A stretch of 64,000 nt of DNA from JAGVXH01 sp041649755 (GTDB lineage Archaea; Nanobdellota; Nanobdellia; Pacearchaeales; GW2011-AR1), in the NCBI GenBank assembly GCA_041649755.1, contig JBAZMK010000003.1, forward strand, positions 39,406 to 103,405, written 5' to 3'. Positions 1 to 7,582 of the stretch are shown here, piece after piece. Position numbers and translations under genes: made by a program. Position 1 is the first letter of the stretch. Every line of letters starts with the position of its first letter. Below the pieces are notes generated by a model. The model did not search any database. It was given only the letters and a program-made list of their open reading frames with translations, and was not told the DNA's origin.

Positions 1-78
1 AGAGTGCTTTTCCGCAAGCTCTGCTATGATCTTTTTTAATTCTGGTTCTTTAATTTTAACCCAAACTGGTTTTTCCAT
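1..78 (-). CDS. rps15: Ribosomal protein uS15, N-terminal fragment (cut by window edge)
   Basis: The reverse strand reads an ATG at 78 followed by 26 open codons to the window edge (MEKPVWVKIKEPELKKII...). The pattern of Pro-Val-Trp-Val followed by a Glu-Leu-rich helix resembles the start of archaeal uS15, whose mature part begins with a P-E-W-V segment and a helix ending in L-A-K. A TATA-like box lies at about 99-107, some 25 nt upstream, which fits a leaderless mRNA. Only 26 residues are visible, so the family call rests on a short match and on the neighbouring translation genes. Confidence 0.5.
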   Translation of the reverse strand, partial: MEKPVWVKIKEPELKKIIAELAEKHS

Positions 79-155
79 TAAGTAAGAGAGAAGTAATGGT
101 TTTTAAAGTTAACTTAACCACTAGGCTTTTAAATTAGTTATTCTCTTAACTAGAA

Positions 156-228
156 AGCCCTGTAGTCTAGCGGTCAAGGATACAGCCCTTTGGAGGCTGT
201 GACCCCGGTTCGAATCCGGGCAGGGCTA
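156..228 (+). tRNA. tRNA-Gln (anticodon UUG)
   Basis: A complete cloverleaf can be drawn. The 7-bp acceptor is AGCCCTG/CAGGGCT, the anticodon stem is CAGCC/GGCTG with loop CTTTGGA (anticodon UUG), and the T-arm is CCCGG-TTCGAAT-CCGGG, with discriminator A. CCA is not encoded. A TATA-like sequence lies about 27 nt upstream. The gene is followed directly by a foldback element that copies its T-arm and 3' end. Confidence 0.95.
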
Positions 229-336
229 TTGATTCGAACCGGCGGTTCTGCTCGCAATCATGTCTTGCTCAAAAGAGGATAAAATCTGTGCTTTGAGTGT
301 TCGCAAGACCTAATTGCTCGTCCAGGCAAGGGCTAT
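229..336. mobile_element. tRNA-linked foldback element, copy 1 (tRNA-Gln)
   Basis: Directly after tRNA-Gln lies GATTCGAACCGG (231-242), the exact reverse complement of the tRNA T-arm segment 205-216. It continues into a small hairpin GAACC-GGC-GGTTC (236-248). A 70-nt core follows (251-320) with nested inverted arms GCAAT/ATTGC, GTCTTGC/GCAAGAC and CTCAAA/TTTGAG. At 325-336 is GGCAAGGGCTAT, a near copy of the tRNA 3' end, so GGGCTAT recurs 107 nt downstream. Homologous cores lie at 6705-6775 and 28881-28951. No ORF is present. Mobility is inferred from the duplicated tRNA end. Confidence 0.75.
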
Positions 337-364
337 CCCTTAAAAATAAAAGCTGAGTCGACTA

Positions 365-967
365 TCAATGTTTATACCTCCCTCTTTTTTCAACAACTTT
401 TAGTCTTTCAATAACTTTCTTTGAATCGTCCCAGATATAACCTTTCAGAAAATTATTAAAAAGTTTTTCATGATTTTGATAATGCTTTGCCTCTAAGGCT
501 TGTTTTATTAGGTGCAAATCAACTGCCTTGTCTTCAATTTTAGATGAAAAAAACCCAAGTCCAAAATCGATTATAAAGACTTCCTTTTCTCTTAAAATCA
601 TATTTGAGGTTGTGAGGTCTCCGTGAATAATATCTTTTTTATGAAGTTTGGCTACTTGCTTTCCTACTTTTTTCATAACTAAGGTCTGTTTTTCTTCTTT
701 GTAATCATTTAGTTTTTCTGAGAGCCTATCCCCTTCAATGAATTCTATTTTTAAATCAAATTTATCTACTTTGATAACTTTGGGAACGTTTATACCAAAT
801 TCGTGTGCTTTCTGGAGAATTTTCGCTTCGCTCTTTGTTCGGGTTCTTCTTATCTTTTCGTCAAGAAGAGGGTGTCTATAAGATTTCTCCGTGCGGGATT
901 TATTAATCTCTTTATTATTCAAAAAAATAACTGCTTCTGCCCCCTGTGCTATAACTTTTAATTCCAT
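365..967 (-). CDS. bud32: KEOPS complex kinase/ATPase Bud32
   Basis: This 200-residue protein matches the stand-alone archaeal Bud32, the small atypical kinase of the KEOPS complex that supports Kae1 in making N6-threonylcarbamoyladenosine at tRNA position 37. The N-terminal Q-G-A-E-A-V nucleotide loop (8-13), the catalytic HGDLTTSN (115-122) and the metal-binding DFG (134-136) are all visible. The C-terminus ends R-G-R-Y-K, the basic tail typical of the family. No Kae1 domain is fused, unlike in several methanogens. The ATG at 967 lies 24-25 nt from a TATA box shared with the divergent gene at 1016. Confidence 0.95.
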   Translation of the reverse strand: MELKVIAQGAEAVIFLNNKEINKSRTEKSYRHPLLDEKIRRTRTKSEAKILQKAHEFGINVPKVIKVDKFDLKIEFIEGDRLSEKLNDYKEEKQTLVMKKVGKQVAKLHKKDIIHGDLTTSNMILREKEVFIIDFGLGFFSSKIEDKAVDLHLIKQALEAKHYQNHEKLFNNFLKGYIWDDSKKVIERLKVVEKRGRYKH

Positions 968-986
968 AAAAAAAGAAAGAGAAAAC

Positions 987-996
987 TATTTAAATA
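987..996. promoter_or_regulatory. Palindromic TATA box serving two divergent leaderless genes
   Basis: TATTTAAATA is a perfect palindrome centred at 991.5. The ATG of bud32 (967, reverse) and the ATG of the secreted-protein gene (1016, forward) are each 24.5 nt from this centre. That is the usual TATA-to-start spacing in archaea, so one symmetric box may direct leaderless transcription both ways. Confidence 0.55.
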
Positions 997-1015
997 ACTA
1001 ATTGCTTCGAGTGAG

Positions 1016-1378
1016 ATGGTGATTAATATTACTTTTTCAAATAAGACTTTTTATCTGCTAATAGGGGTGCTGGTTCTCTTGGTTTCTTTTGGGTTAGTTT
1101 ATGCTTATGGTGGAAGTCAGCCTTCGGTTATGGGACATAGTTTTGGAGAAATTGGGATGGACTGTCAGATTTATATGAACGATACAAATCTTGGAACGGT
1201 TACGTGGGAATGCCCTGAAGGAAGAATGATAAGTGGGGGATGTGCTGTTAAAGGAGAACATTCTGCACCCCTAGGATATGAAGATCTCGTTGGTTCCTAC
1301 CCTAGTGAAAATGGTTGGACCTGTCAGAGTAGCCATGCGGATAGACATGTGAGGGTATTTTTATACTGTTGTAAATAA
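1016..1378 (+). CDS. Small secreted Cys-rich protein, unknown function
   Basis: This 120-residue protein has an N-terminal hydrophobic segment (about 11-31) that reads as a signal peptide or anchor ending V-Y-A-Y-G. An exported domain of about 90 residues follows with seven cysteines, including C-A-V and a terminal C-C-K. Paired cysteines suggest disulfides outside the cell. The gene converges on srp54 with no gap between the stop codons. The family is not recognised. The start is supported by the shared TATA box 24 nt upstream. Confidence 0.7.
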   Translation: MVINITFSNKTFYLLIGVLVLLVSFGLVYAYGGSQPSVMGHSFGEIGMDCQIYMNDTNLGTVTWECPEGRMISGGCAVKGEHSAPLGYEDLVGSYPSENGWTCQSSHADRHVRVFLYCCK

Positions 1379-2737
1379 TTATAATTTAATCTTTCCTTTA
1401 AACTTCTTAGCCATTTTCTGCATTGTTCTTTTGTCTATATTTCCTTCCTGAAGTCCAGACTGCATATTAATCATCTCTTTGAGCATCTTATATTGTTTAA
1501 TAAGTTCTCTAATTTCGGTTGTAGTAGTTCCGCTTCCTTTCGCGACTCTCTGAATTCTTGAAGTTTGTTTTTCAAAAATTTCAGGATTATCAATTTCTTC
1601 TGCAGTCATTGAGGAAATCGCGGACTTCCAGTGAGTCATTTTTGATTCTTGTTTAGCTAAAGCTTCTTTTGGGATTTTTGCTGAGGAAAGCCCAGGAATC
1701 ATCCCTAAGAGTTTGTCCATACTCCCTATTTTATTCATTTGTTCAAGCTGACCATACAAGTCCATTAAGGTAAATTTTCCTTCTTTGAGCCTGTCCTCAA
1801 TTCTTTTCTGCTGTTTTTCATCTGTTGCCGACCTGACCTTTTCAATTAAGGAGTTTAGGTCTCCCATTCCAAGAAGACGAGAAATGAATGATTCTGGGTC
1901 AAAAGATTCTATTTCATGAATCTGCTCTCCAACACCAATAAAAAAAACTGGAGACTTTGTTTCAGCACAAGCAGTTAACGCACCTCCTGCCTTAGAGGTC
2001 CCGTCCATTCTTGTGATGACCACCCCATCAATTGAAAGTGCTTTCTTAAACTCCTCAGTTTGTGTTTTAGCAGTCTGACCGACATCTGCAGGCATAACTA
2101 AAATCCTATAATCTGGTTTTATGCTCTTATCAATCTTTTCTATTTCTTTAATAAGTTCTTTATTTAGTCCATCTCGTCCGGCAGTATCAATTAAAATAAG
2201 GTCAAATTTGGAAATGTCTTTTTCATACTTCTTTATTATTTTGATTGGGTCTTTCTCTTTTTTGTCTGTAAAGCAAGCTATATTCGCTTTTTTAGCCATC
2301 TGTTCAAGTTGGTCCATTGCAGCAGGTCGTTGGGTGTCAAGCCCCAGAAGAGCAACTTTGTGTCCCCTTTTAGAATAATAGAAACCTATTTTAGAGATAG
2401 AAGTGGTCTTACCAGAGCCATAAAGACCTAAAAAGAGGATTTTTGTTTTTCCTGAAAATTTTATCTCTTTCTTATTCCCTAATAGGGCTAATATTTCATC
2501 ATGAATTAATTTTATCAGTTGTTCTTTTTTATCTATACCTTTTATGTCTTCGTCATAAGCAACCTTTTTTATTTTTTGCGACAACTCAAAAACAAGGTCT
2601 ATATTTACATCTGCCTCAATTAGAGACCTTTGAATGTCTTTAATTATTGAATCTATGAGGGTTTTATCTAAGAAAATTGCATTAGAAATCTTTCTAACAC
2701 CTGACTTTAAAGCATTTCCAACCTTTTCAAGTACCAT
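1379..2737 (-). CDS. srp54: Signal recognition particle GTPase SRP54
   Basis: At 452 residues this is the normal length for archaeal SRP54 (Ffh), which binds 7S RNA and signal peptides and delivers ribosomes to the membrane receptor FtsY. An N-terminal helical bundle is followed by the G domain, with P-loop GLYGSGKTT (104-112), DTAGRD (184-189) and TRMDG (242-246). The Met-rich M domain fills the C-terminal third. In one contact motif the usual C-G-S reads G-S-G within the P-loop, as is common. The gene sits 24 bp downstream of a membrane-protein gene in the same direction. Confidence 0.97.
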   Translation of the reverse strand: MVLEKVGNALKSGVRKISNAIFLDKTLIDSIIKDIQRSLIEADVNIDLVFELSQKIKKVAYDEDIKGIDKKEQLIKLIHDEILALLGNKKEIKFSGKTKILFLGLYGSGKTTSISKIGFYYSKRGHKVALLGLDTQRPAAMDQLEQMAKKANIACFTDKKEKDPIKIIKKYEKDISKFDLILIDTAGRDGLNKELIKEIEKIDKSIKPDYRILVMPADVGQTAKTQTEEFKKALSIDGVVITRMDGTSKAGGALTACAETKSPVFFIGVGEQIHEIESFDPESFISRLLGMGDLNSLIEKVRSATDEKQQKRIEDRLKEGKFTLMDLYGQLEQMNKIGSMDKLLGMIPGLSSAKIPKEALAKQESKMTHWKSAISSMTAEEIDNPEIFEKQTSRIQRVAKGSGTTTTEIRELIKQYKMLKEMINMQSGLQEGNIDKRTMQKMAKKFKGKIKL

Positions 2738-2761
2738 AAATAATAAAAGAAATTGGGGTTT

Positions 2762-4720
2762 TTAGGGTTTCCCTTTGTTCATATCTCTAAGAATTTTCCT
2801 TATTCTATAAATTATGAATATGATTATTAAAATTAAGAGTAAAATTAGCAGTAGGAATAACCAATTTTTGCCTAATGGAATTTCTTTCTCGCAAGGAAAT
2901 GGGCAGGGACCCCCGCAATCAATTCCTTCTTCACCCTGATTTTGTATGTCGTCTGAACAAGTTGGACAAGGCGGACATGGACCTCCACAGTCAATCATAA
3001 GTTCGCAACCTCCACTATGGCAGTTTTTTACTCCGTCTGAACATCCTGGGCTTTCAACGAAGTGGCATGCCTGCATTTCAGAGGGCTTTTCTTCTCTAAA
3101 AACTGAGTTATTACACTCATTCAAATCGTAACAATTTCTTATCTGAAATCCGCAAGTACTCTCATCAAAAGTTTTTTGGAGGCATATTTCATTAAAGTAA
3201 AAGTAATCTTTTTGAGAAACCAATCCTATGTTAAAAGATTTTTTTAGGTTCTGACAAACCTGCCAATCGTCGCAAGCCCACTTTTCAGTGCAATAACCTC
3301 CAACCCCTCCTCCACCTCCTGATGGCTTTTTTTCAACTGGCGGACAGACCACAAGTTGGACAGTTATATTCCATGTTCGGGTGACATTTAAAAGTCCGTC
3401 TGTTACAATGGTGGTTATGTTGTGCAAACCCCATGCATTACATCCGAAAAGATAATTAAATTCGTCTGAAAGATTGCTTTCTGTGTGTTTTTTTAACTCA
3501 TCATCAATATACCAATCCACGTCAGGTATTGTTCCATCTGGGTCGTATACTTCTATAGTGAACCCTGCTATTGAGGTTCCTTTTATTGTGAAGTTATCTT
3601 CGTAAGGAGTGTAGTTTAAAATTTGAGGTGGTCTGTTTTCGGTGGTCACGGTAATTGAGAAGTTATCGCAGTCTGATTCTGAGGAAGCTTTTCTTGGGCT
3701 ACAAAGACTTATATTTGGATGCACACTCTCTAAAGGATTATCAGTTACACAAACGGAGATATTATGAACTCCTACATCTGCTAATTTAGGGGTGTAGTTC
3801 ATAATCCCCGTATTACTTATATTGAATAAGTTCGAGCCTGAAAAACTAAGATTAAATGTCATTTCGCCGTCTGAAGAACTTCCATCTTCTGTGTCGCTGA
3901 CAATTGCCTGATGATAAAATGTTGAATTTTCCCCCCGAGTCCATACGGTCTGCGCACCAATCTCCTGCATTACTGGGGGATTATTTATCTCAATTACTGT
4001 AATGTTGGTTTCTTTTGTATCCACACAGCAGGTAGAGTTATAGTTATCCCTTACCGAAATCGTATGAGTTTTTGTTCCTATATGACTCTTTCTTAAAATC
4101 CCTGAAATAATACTAAAAAGATGAACTGTCTGACTTTTTCTTCCTAGATAACTTGTATAAAAGGGATTTCTTGGGGAGATGTCGGAAGTCAGATCATCGC
4201 CGTCAGCATCGCTTGCATTAAATGGGTTTGTTAACTTTTCTCCTTCACAGACAAATATCTGCTCATCAATATAACCTAAAACGGGAGCAGAATTTGGGAT
4301 ATTGATTGTAAACACCACGCTCTTGAAGTCCCAACTTTCATCAGGTCTTTTTGCAGAGATTGTTAATATATTTCCTTCTCTTTCTGCATTGATACTATCG
4401 TTGGGTGTAAAAGAAACATTGGAGTAAACATATTGGTCGTTAAAAATACTATATAAAGAATATTTCCACTCGCTTGCTTCAAAAAGTGCGGAGACATTTA
4501 AGTCCAATGTATAAGGACCCCCTATCTCAAAATCATAAGTAGTGTTTAATGGAGAGTAAATTATTATATCTGACACTTCTTCTATATAGATATCAATATC
4601 CCCGCTTATCCCTCTGCCAGTTATATTCTTTAAAGAAAAATCGCCGAGAGCAAAAAGGAATATAAAAATTGTTAAAGCCATGGCTATACAATAAATCATA
4701 AAAGACAGACCTCTTTTCAT
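2762..4720 (-). CDS. Large anchored surface protein with Ig-like repeats and Cys-rich stalk
   Basis: This 652-residue protein has an N-terminal hydrophobic segment (about 8-26) and a C-terminal transmembrane helix (about 622-641) with a short basic tail, so most of it is outside the cell. The middle carries beta-sandwich-like repeats of the putative-Ig/cadherin type (D-A-D-G-D-D, V-R-D-N-Y and similar segments). A Gly-rich linker leads to a Cys-rich part with two C-G-G-P-C-P motifs, a pattern seen in other DPANN surface proteins. It is the last gene of a four-gene operon of exported proteins (6642 to 2762). Role unknown; adhesion is plausible. Confidence 0.75.
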   Translation of the reverse strand: MKRGLSFMIYCIAMALTIFIFLFALGDFSLKNITGRGISGDIDIYIEEVSDIIIYSPLNTTYDFEIGGPYTLDLNVSALFEASEWKYSLYSIFNDQYVYSNVSFTPNDSINAEREGNILTISAKRPDESWDFKSVVFTINIPNSAPVLGYIDEQIFVCEGEKLTNPFNASDADGDDLTSDISPRNPFYTSYLGRKSQTVHLFSIISGILRKSHIGTKTHTISVRDNYNSTCCVDTKETNITVIEINNPPVMQEIGAQTVWTRGENSTFYHQAIVSDTEDGSSSDGEMTFNLSFSGSNLFNISNTGIMNYTPKLADVGVHNISVCVTDNPLESVHPNISLCSPRKASSESDCDNFSITVTTENRPPQILNYTPYEDNFTIKGTSIAGFTIEVYDPDGTIPDVDWYIDDELKKHTESNLSDEFNYLFGCNAWGLHNITTIVTDGLLNVTRTWNITVQLVVCPPVEKKPSGGGGGVGGYCTEKWACDDWQVCQNLKKSFNIGLVSQKDYFYFNEICLQKTFDESTCGFQIRNCYDLNECNNSVFREEKPSEMQACHFVESPGCSDGVKNCHSGGCELMIDCGGPCPPCPTCSDDIQNQGEEGIDCGGPCPFPCEKEIPLGKNWLFLLLILLLILIIIFIIYRIRKILRDMNKGKP

Positions 4721-4750
4721 AAGATAATTAAATGCCTCTTATATAAAAAC

Positions 4751-5824
4751 CTAACCAATTTTATTTATTTTCCATAAGATGAATGCGACAGAAACCAAAA
4801 GAATAATTAAAAATAAGACGAAAAGATAAAGTTTTAGATTTGACTGCAAAACGTTTACAAAAATAGTCTCTGAGTTTGTTATGTTGTTGTAATGTAAGGT
4901 AATCAATGCTGAAGAATTTCTTTCCTTAATATGATAAGTGTCTAAGAAAACACTGATATTTTTTTTCTCCCAAGGCTTCATATAAAAAATCGGTGAGTAA
5001 AACGATTTCCCTTCAATAAAAACTTCAGCGTAAGCCTCTCTAATTTCATTATTGTAAAGACTCTCTAATTCTATATTAAATTTTTCAACTTCGCTTCGGT
5101 TTAATTCCATTGTATAGTTTGTTATATTAATAAATAATTTTCCTATTCTGAAGAAATCTTCACCCCTTTCAAAAAAACCTACGCCGTAATCTACCAATGC
5201 CACTGCACCATATTCTCCTGAAGATAAGGCAGAAGTATTCAAATAATCATCTATCTCATAAGAATTTAATGAGTTAATTACGGATTCGTTAAATGACTTC
5301 TCATAAACCTTCTCTTCCCCATTAAATAAGTGAATGGAAGGTTTTGCTAAAAAAGACTCATTTCCTTCGTTAATTATTTTTAAATTCATTCTGACATTTT
5401 CTCTTTCATTTCCTTCGTAAACATTCAAAAAAACAACTGGTCTCTTTCCGGGATAGGGAACAAAAACTCTGATTATTCCCCCTACATTAGAAATGAGTTC
5501 AACCCCACCAGATTCTTCTGGAACCTGCTTTGCACTTATCCTTATCTTATTCACCCCATAAAAATCTATTTTCTCAGGTAGTTTCAATCTTGCAGTTACA
5601 ACCTCACTACCTATAATTGTTCTTTTATCTAAAAAGACATAGTCCGAAAGAGGTCCTTCAACACTGATTGTTGAGACAACACCTTCTTCAAAGATAAAAG
5701 CGAATGAGAATGTTTTTTCAAGAAAAGGTTCAAAATTAACTTCATAACTTCCCGGACTTACTCCGGAAGATGCAACAACCATTCTTGCAAATAACAAAAT
5801 GAAGATTAAAAACCCCTTTTTCAT
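4751..5824 (-). CDS. Exported protein with C-terminal membrane anchor
   Basis: This 357-residue protein has a signal peptide (about 1-18, ending V-V-A-S-S) and one transmembrane helix near the C-terminus (about 332-350) ending in basic residues. The ectodomain is rich in beta-forming stretches and in N-x-S/T sequons, as in archaeal S-layer-associated proteins with COG1361-like domains. No catalytic motif is visible. It lies between the 206-residue exported protein and the large Ig-like protein with gaps of about 30 bp, which indicates one transcript. Confidence 0.7.
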   Translation of the reverse strand: MKKGFLIFILLFARMVVASSGVSPGSYEVNFEPFLEKTFSFAFIFEEGVVSTISVEGPLSDYVFLDKRTIIGSEVVTARLKLPEKIDFYGVNKIRISAKQVPEESGGVELISNVGGIIRVFVPYPGKRPVVFLNVYEGNERENVRMNLKIINEGNESFLAKPSIHLFNGEEKVYEKSFNESVINSLNSYEIDDYLNTSALSSGEYGAVALVDYGVGFFERGEDFFRIGKLFINITNYTMELNRSEVEKFNIELESLYNNEIREAYAEVFIEGKSFYSPIFYMKPWEKKNISVFLDTYHIKERNSSALITLHYNNITNSETIFVNVLQSNLKLYLFVLFLIILLVSVAFILWKINKIG

Positions 5825-5855
5825 TATAAATATAGAAAAAACAGGTTTTTATTAA

Positions 5856-6458
5856 TTATGCTTGCTCAAATGAAACGGAAACTTCGTCAGAGAGGTTTCC
5901 TATCAGTGAATCCTGTGGAATTTGAATAGCTAAATCAAATGAGATTCTTGAGCCTACAGAGAAAGATTCGCATATCTCAACTGGAGTCCCAGGGGAAGGA
6001 ATTTCATAAAATTCGCTTAGATTAAACCCTGAAGGAGGAACACAGGCACCTTCATCTATATTTGAAATCATATATTTATAAGAAGGGCTTGTTCCAGAAA
6101 TAAAAGAATCCGCGTTTTTTCCCGTAGTGAAACTAAGACTTATATTCAAATTTCCAATATTCTTTATGATAAAGCCAGATTCTACGGGGGTCCACGTTCC
6201 ATTACTTACATCCCCTAAGGTATCAAGAGATGCGAATGAAGCATTAGAAAAAACTGAACCGGTGCCCCAGTTAATGCTATCTATTGTAAAATTAATCATT
6301 GCAACTTCTTCTATGGTAATATTAATCTCTCCATCATCAACGGCTTTTCCAGTAAAACTCCCCAATTCCGCCAAAGATTTATAGGTATTTGCTAAGGAAA
6401 GAAGAGAAAATATGAAAAGAAGAACTGAAAGAAAAAAGAAAAAATTAACTTTCTCCAT
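5856..6458 (-). CDS. Exported beta-sandwich-like protein
   Basis: This protein of about 200 residues has one N-terminal hydrophobic segment (8-25) followed by a Ser/Asn/Gly-rich domain without a second anchor. The start at 6458 (MEKVNFFFF) is preferred over the ATG six codons upstream because a purine-rich GGGAGGG precedes it. It then overlaps the preceding membrane-protein gene by 14 bp, which suggests translational coupling. It may be a minor pilin-like or camelysin-like secreted component. The family is not recognised with confidence. Confidence 0.65.
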   Translation of the reverse strand: MEKVNFFFFLSVLLFIFSLLSLANTYKSLAELGSFTGKAVDDGEINITIEEVAMINFTIDSINWGTGSVFSNASFASLDTLGDVSNGTWTPVESGFIIKNIGNLNISLSFTTGKNADSFISGTSPSYKYMISNIDEGACVPPSGFNLSEFYEIPSPGTPVEICESFSVGSRISFDLAIQIPQDSLIGNLSDEVSVSFEQA

Positions 6459-6642
6459 AGATTCCCTCCCCCCCAAATTTCTCTAAATTAATTGATACTT
6501 CTTCTTTTCCATTAAGTGTATCCTTTAGGTTCTTGATTTTATCCCTTACTTGTTCAACATATAAGTTAAGTGCGAGGCTAAGCAATAAAAAAAATATTGC
6601 GATAACAATTAGGATTAATCCAATAGATTCCCTCTTTTTCAT
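6445..6642 (-). CDS. Small single-pass membrane protein, first gene of exported-protein operon
   Basis: This 65-residue protein has a basic start (MKKRES), one transmembrane helix (about 7-27) and an acidic, partly coiled tail. The start at 6642 is chosen over a longer frame beginning at 6711. The longer frame would translate through the duplicated tRNA end and its codons look non-coding. The box TATATAAAG lies about 25 nt upstream, which fits a leaderless message. Function unknown; its place at the head of the operon suggests an assembly or anchoring part. Confidence 0.6.
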   Translation of the reverse strand: MKKRESIGLILIVIAIFFLLLSLALNLYVEQVRDKIKNLKDTLNGKEEVSINLEKFGGEGIYGES

Positions 6643-6682
6643 AGGAATGGAAATTATCAAAATTATATAAAGATTTCTAATG

Positions 6683-6800
6683 TAATGACCCTGCCAAGAA
6701 TCTACTCGCAATCATGTCTTGCTCAAAGAGAAGATATAATCCGTGCTTTGAGTATTCGCAAGACCTAATTGTTCGCTTGGGCGGCCCAAGTTCTATACAA
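6683..6800. mobile_element. tRNA-linked foldback element, copy 2 (tRNA-Val)
   Basis: A 20-bp exact copy of the tRNA-Val 3' end (6683-6702) matches 6801-6820, 118 bp away. The 71-nt core (6705-6775) follows, with arms GCAAT/ATTGT, GTCTTGC/GCAAGAC and CTCAAA/TTTGAG. Next comes the hairpin CTTGGG-CGG-CCCAAG (6776-6790), whose GGCCCAAGTTC (6783-6793) is the exact inverted copy of tRNA T-arm bases 6821-6831. Order and content match copies 1 and 3 when read from the tRNA outward. The core has the opposite orientation to copy 1. Confidence 0.8.
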
Positions 6801-6803
6801 TAA

Positions 6804-6874
6804 TGACCCTGCCAAGAATCGAACTTGGGCCTCGTCGAAGTCAACGACACGTTCTGCCACTAGACTACAGGGTC
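6804..6874 (-). tRNA. tRNA-Val (anticodon GAC)
   Basis: Read on the reverse strand, the acceptor GACCCTG pairs with CAGGGTC and the discriminator is A. The anticodon stem TGTCG/CGACG holds loop TTGACTT (anticodon GAC, valine). The T-arm is CCAAG-TTCGATT-CTTGG. No intron and no encoded CCA. The 3' flank carries the foldback element with a second copy of this tRNA's end. Confidence 0.95.
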
Positions 6875-6906
6875 GTAAAATGACTAAAGAAAGATGGTTT
6901 AAAAGT

Positions 6907-7191
6907 TTAGCGAATTGATTTCCCCTTGCTCTTCTTCCCGCCTTTAATTTTCCCCCAATTTTCTTTTAGATATTCTACAATAAAATACTCGGGAGAGATT
7001 CTTGCAATATTACAAAAATCTTCAAACAGAGTTTTTGGAAGAAGACGCGATTCATTATAATAATTTTTTAAAGTGGAGTAAGGGAGATTGAAGCCGAACT
7101 GAATAAGACCGCGAAGTGAAGGAGAATTTGTTTCGTTTATAACTTTGTCAAGAAATTTTCTTTGTTGTCCTTTATGAAATTTAACTCTCAT
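6907..7191 (-). CDS. Small HTH-type DNA-binding protein
   Basis: This 94-residue basic protein contains a probable helix-turn-helix in the middle (G-F-N-L-P-Y-S-T-L-K-N-Y-Y, about 33-45) and a Lys/Arg-rich C-terminal tail (K-K-S-K-G-K-S-I-R). Similar short proteins with an S-T-L-K-N-Y recognition helix are found in DPANN genomes, but no named family is certain. It is transcribed alone, divergently from the eL42 operon, from a TATA-like box at about 7205-7217. Likely a transcription or RNA-binding regulator. Confidence 0.6.
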   Translation of the reverse strand: MRVKFHKGQQRKFLDKVINETNSPSLRGLIQFGFNLPYSTLKNYYNESRLLPKTLFEDFCNIARISPEYFIVEYLKENWGKIKGGKKSKGKSIR

Positions 7192-7278
7192 AAGATTGAT
7201 TAATAAGAATTTTATTTAAATTTAACTGCGGGACCATATAAACAAAAACTTTAAAAAGCGAAGAATAGGAAAGAGTTT

Positions 7279-7581
7279 ATGAAAAAGCCGAAAAAAGTTA
7301 ATAGGTACTGTCCTTTTTGCAAGAAGAAGACTGAGCAAAAGGTTAAAGAACCGAGCAAAGGGAAAGCGAGTCCTTTTAAGAGGGGAGGAAAAGCACGAAT
7401 TTTACTTAGAGGTCTCTGGAGGGGTGTTGGCAATAAGGGGCGTTATTCTCGTATGAAAAATCAGGCAAAGGGAAAAAGGAAGACTACAAAGAAAACAAAT
7501 CTTTTGTACACCTGTACTGTGTGTGGAAAATCAAAAAATCAGAAAAAAGGGAAGAGGACCTCTAAATTATTGATAGAATAA
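7279..7581 (+). CDS. rpl44e: Ribosomal protein eL42 (L44e)
   Basis: The 100-residue sequence has the two CXXC zinc pairs of eL42: Y-C-P-F-C near residues 11-14 and Y-T-C-T-V-C-G-K near 80-85. Between them is a Gly/Arg/Lys-rich segment (K-A-R-I-L-L-R-G) that contacts 23S rRNA near the E site. Length is normal for archaea. A TATA-like box (ACTTTAAAAAGCG, about 7247-7259) lies about 27 nt upstream of the ATG, so the mRNA is probably leaderless. It heads an operon with eS1 and ndk. Confidence 0.95.
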   Translation: MKKPKKVNRYCPFCKKKTEQKVKEPSKGKASPFKRGGKARILLRGLWRGVGNKGRYSRMKNQAKGKRKTTKKTNLLYTCTVCGKSKNQKKGKRTSKLLIE

Positions 7582-7582
7582 A

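Noticed and set aside
6445..6711. Longer start (6711) for the small membrane protein
   Set aside because: The extra codons run through the duplicated tRNA-Val end of the foldback element, and the TATA-like box would then lie inside the gene. The ATG at 6642 fits better.
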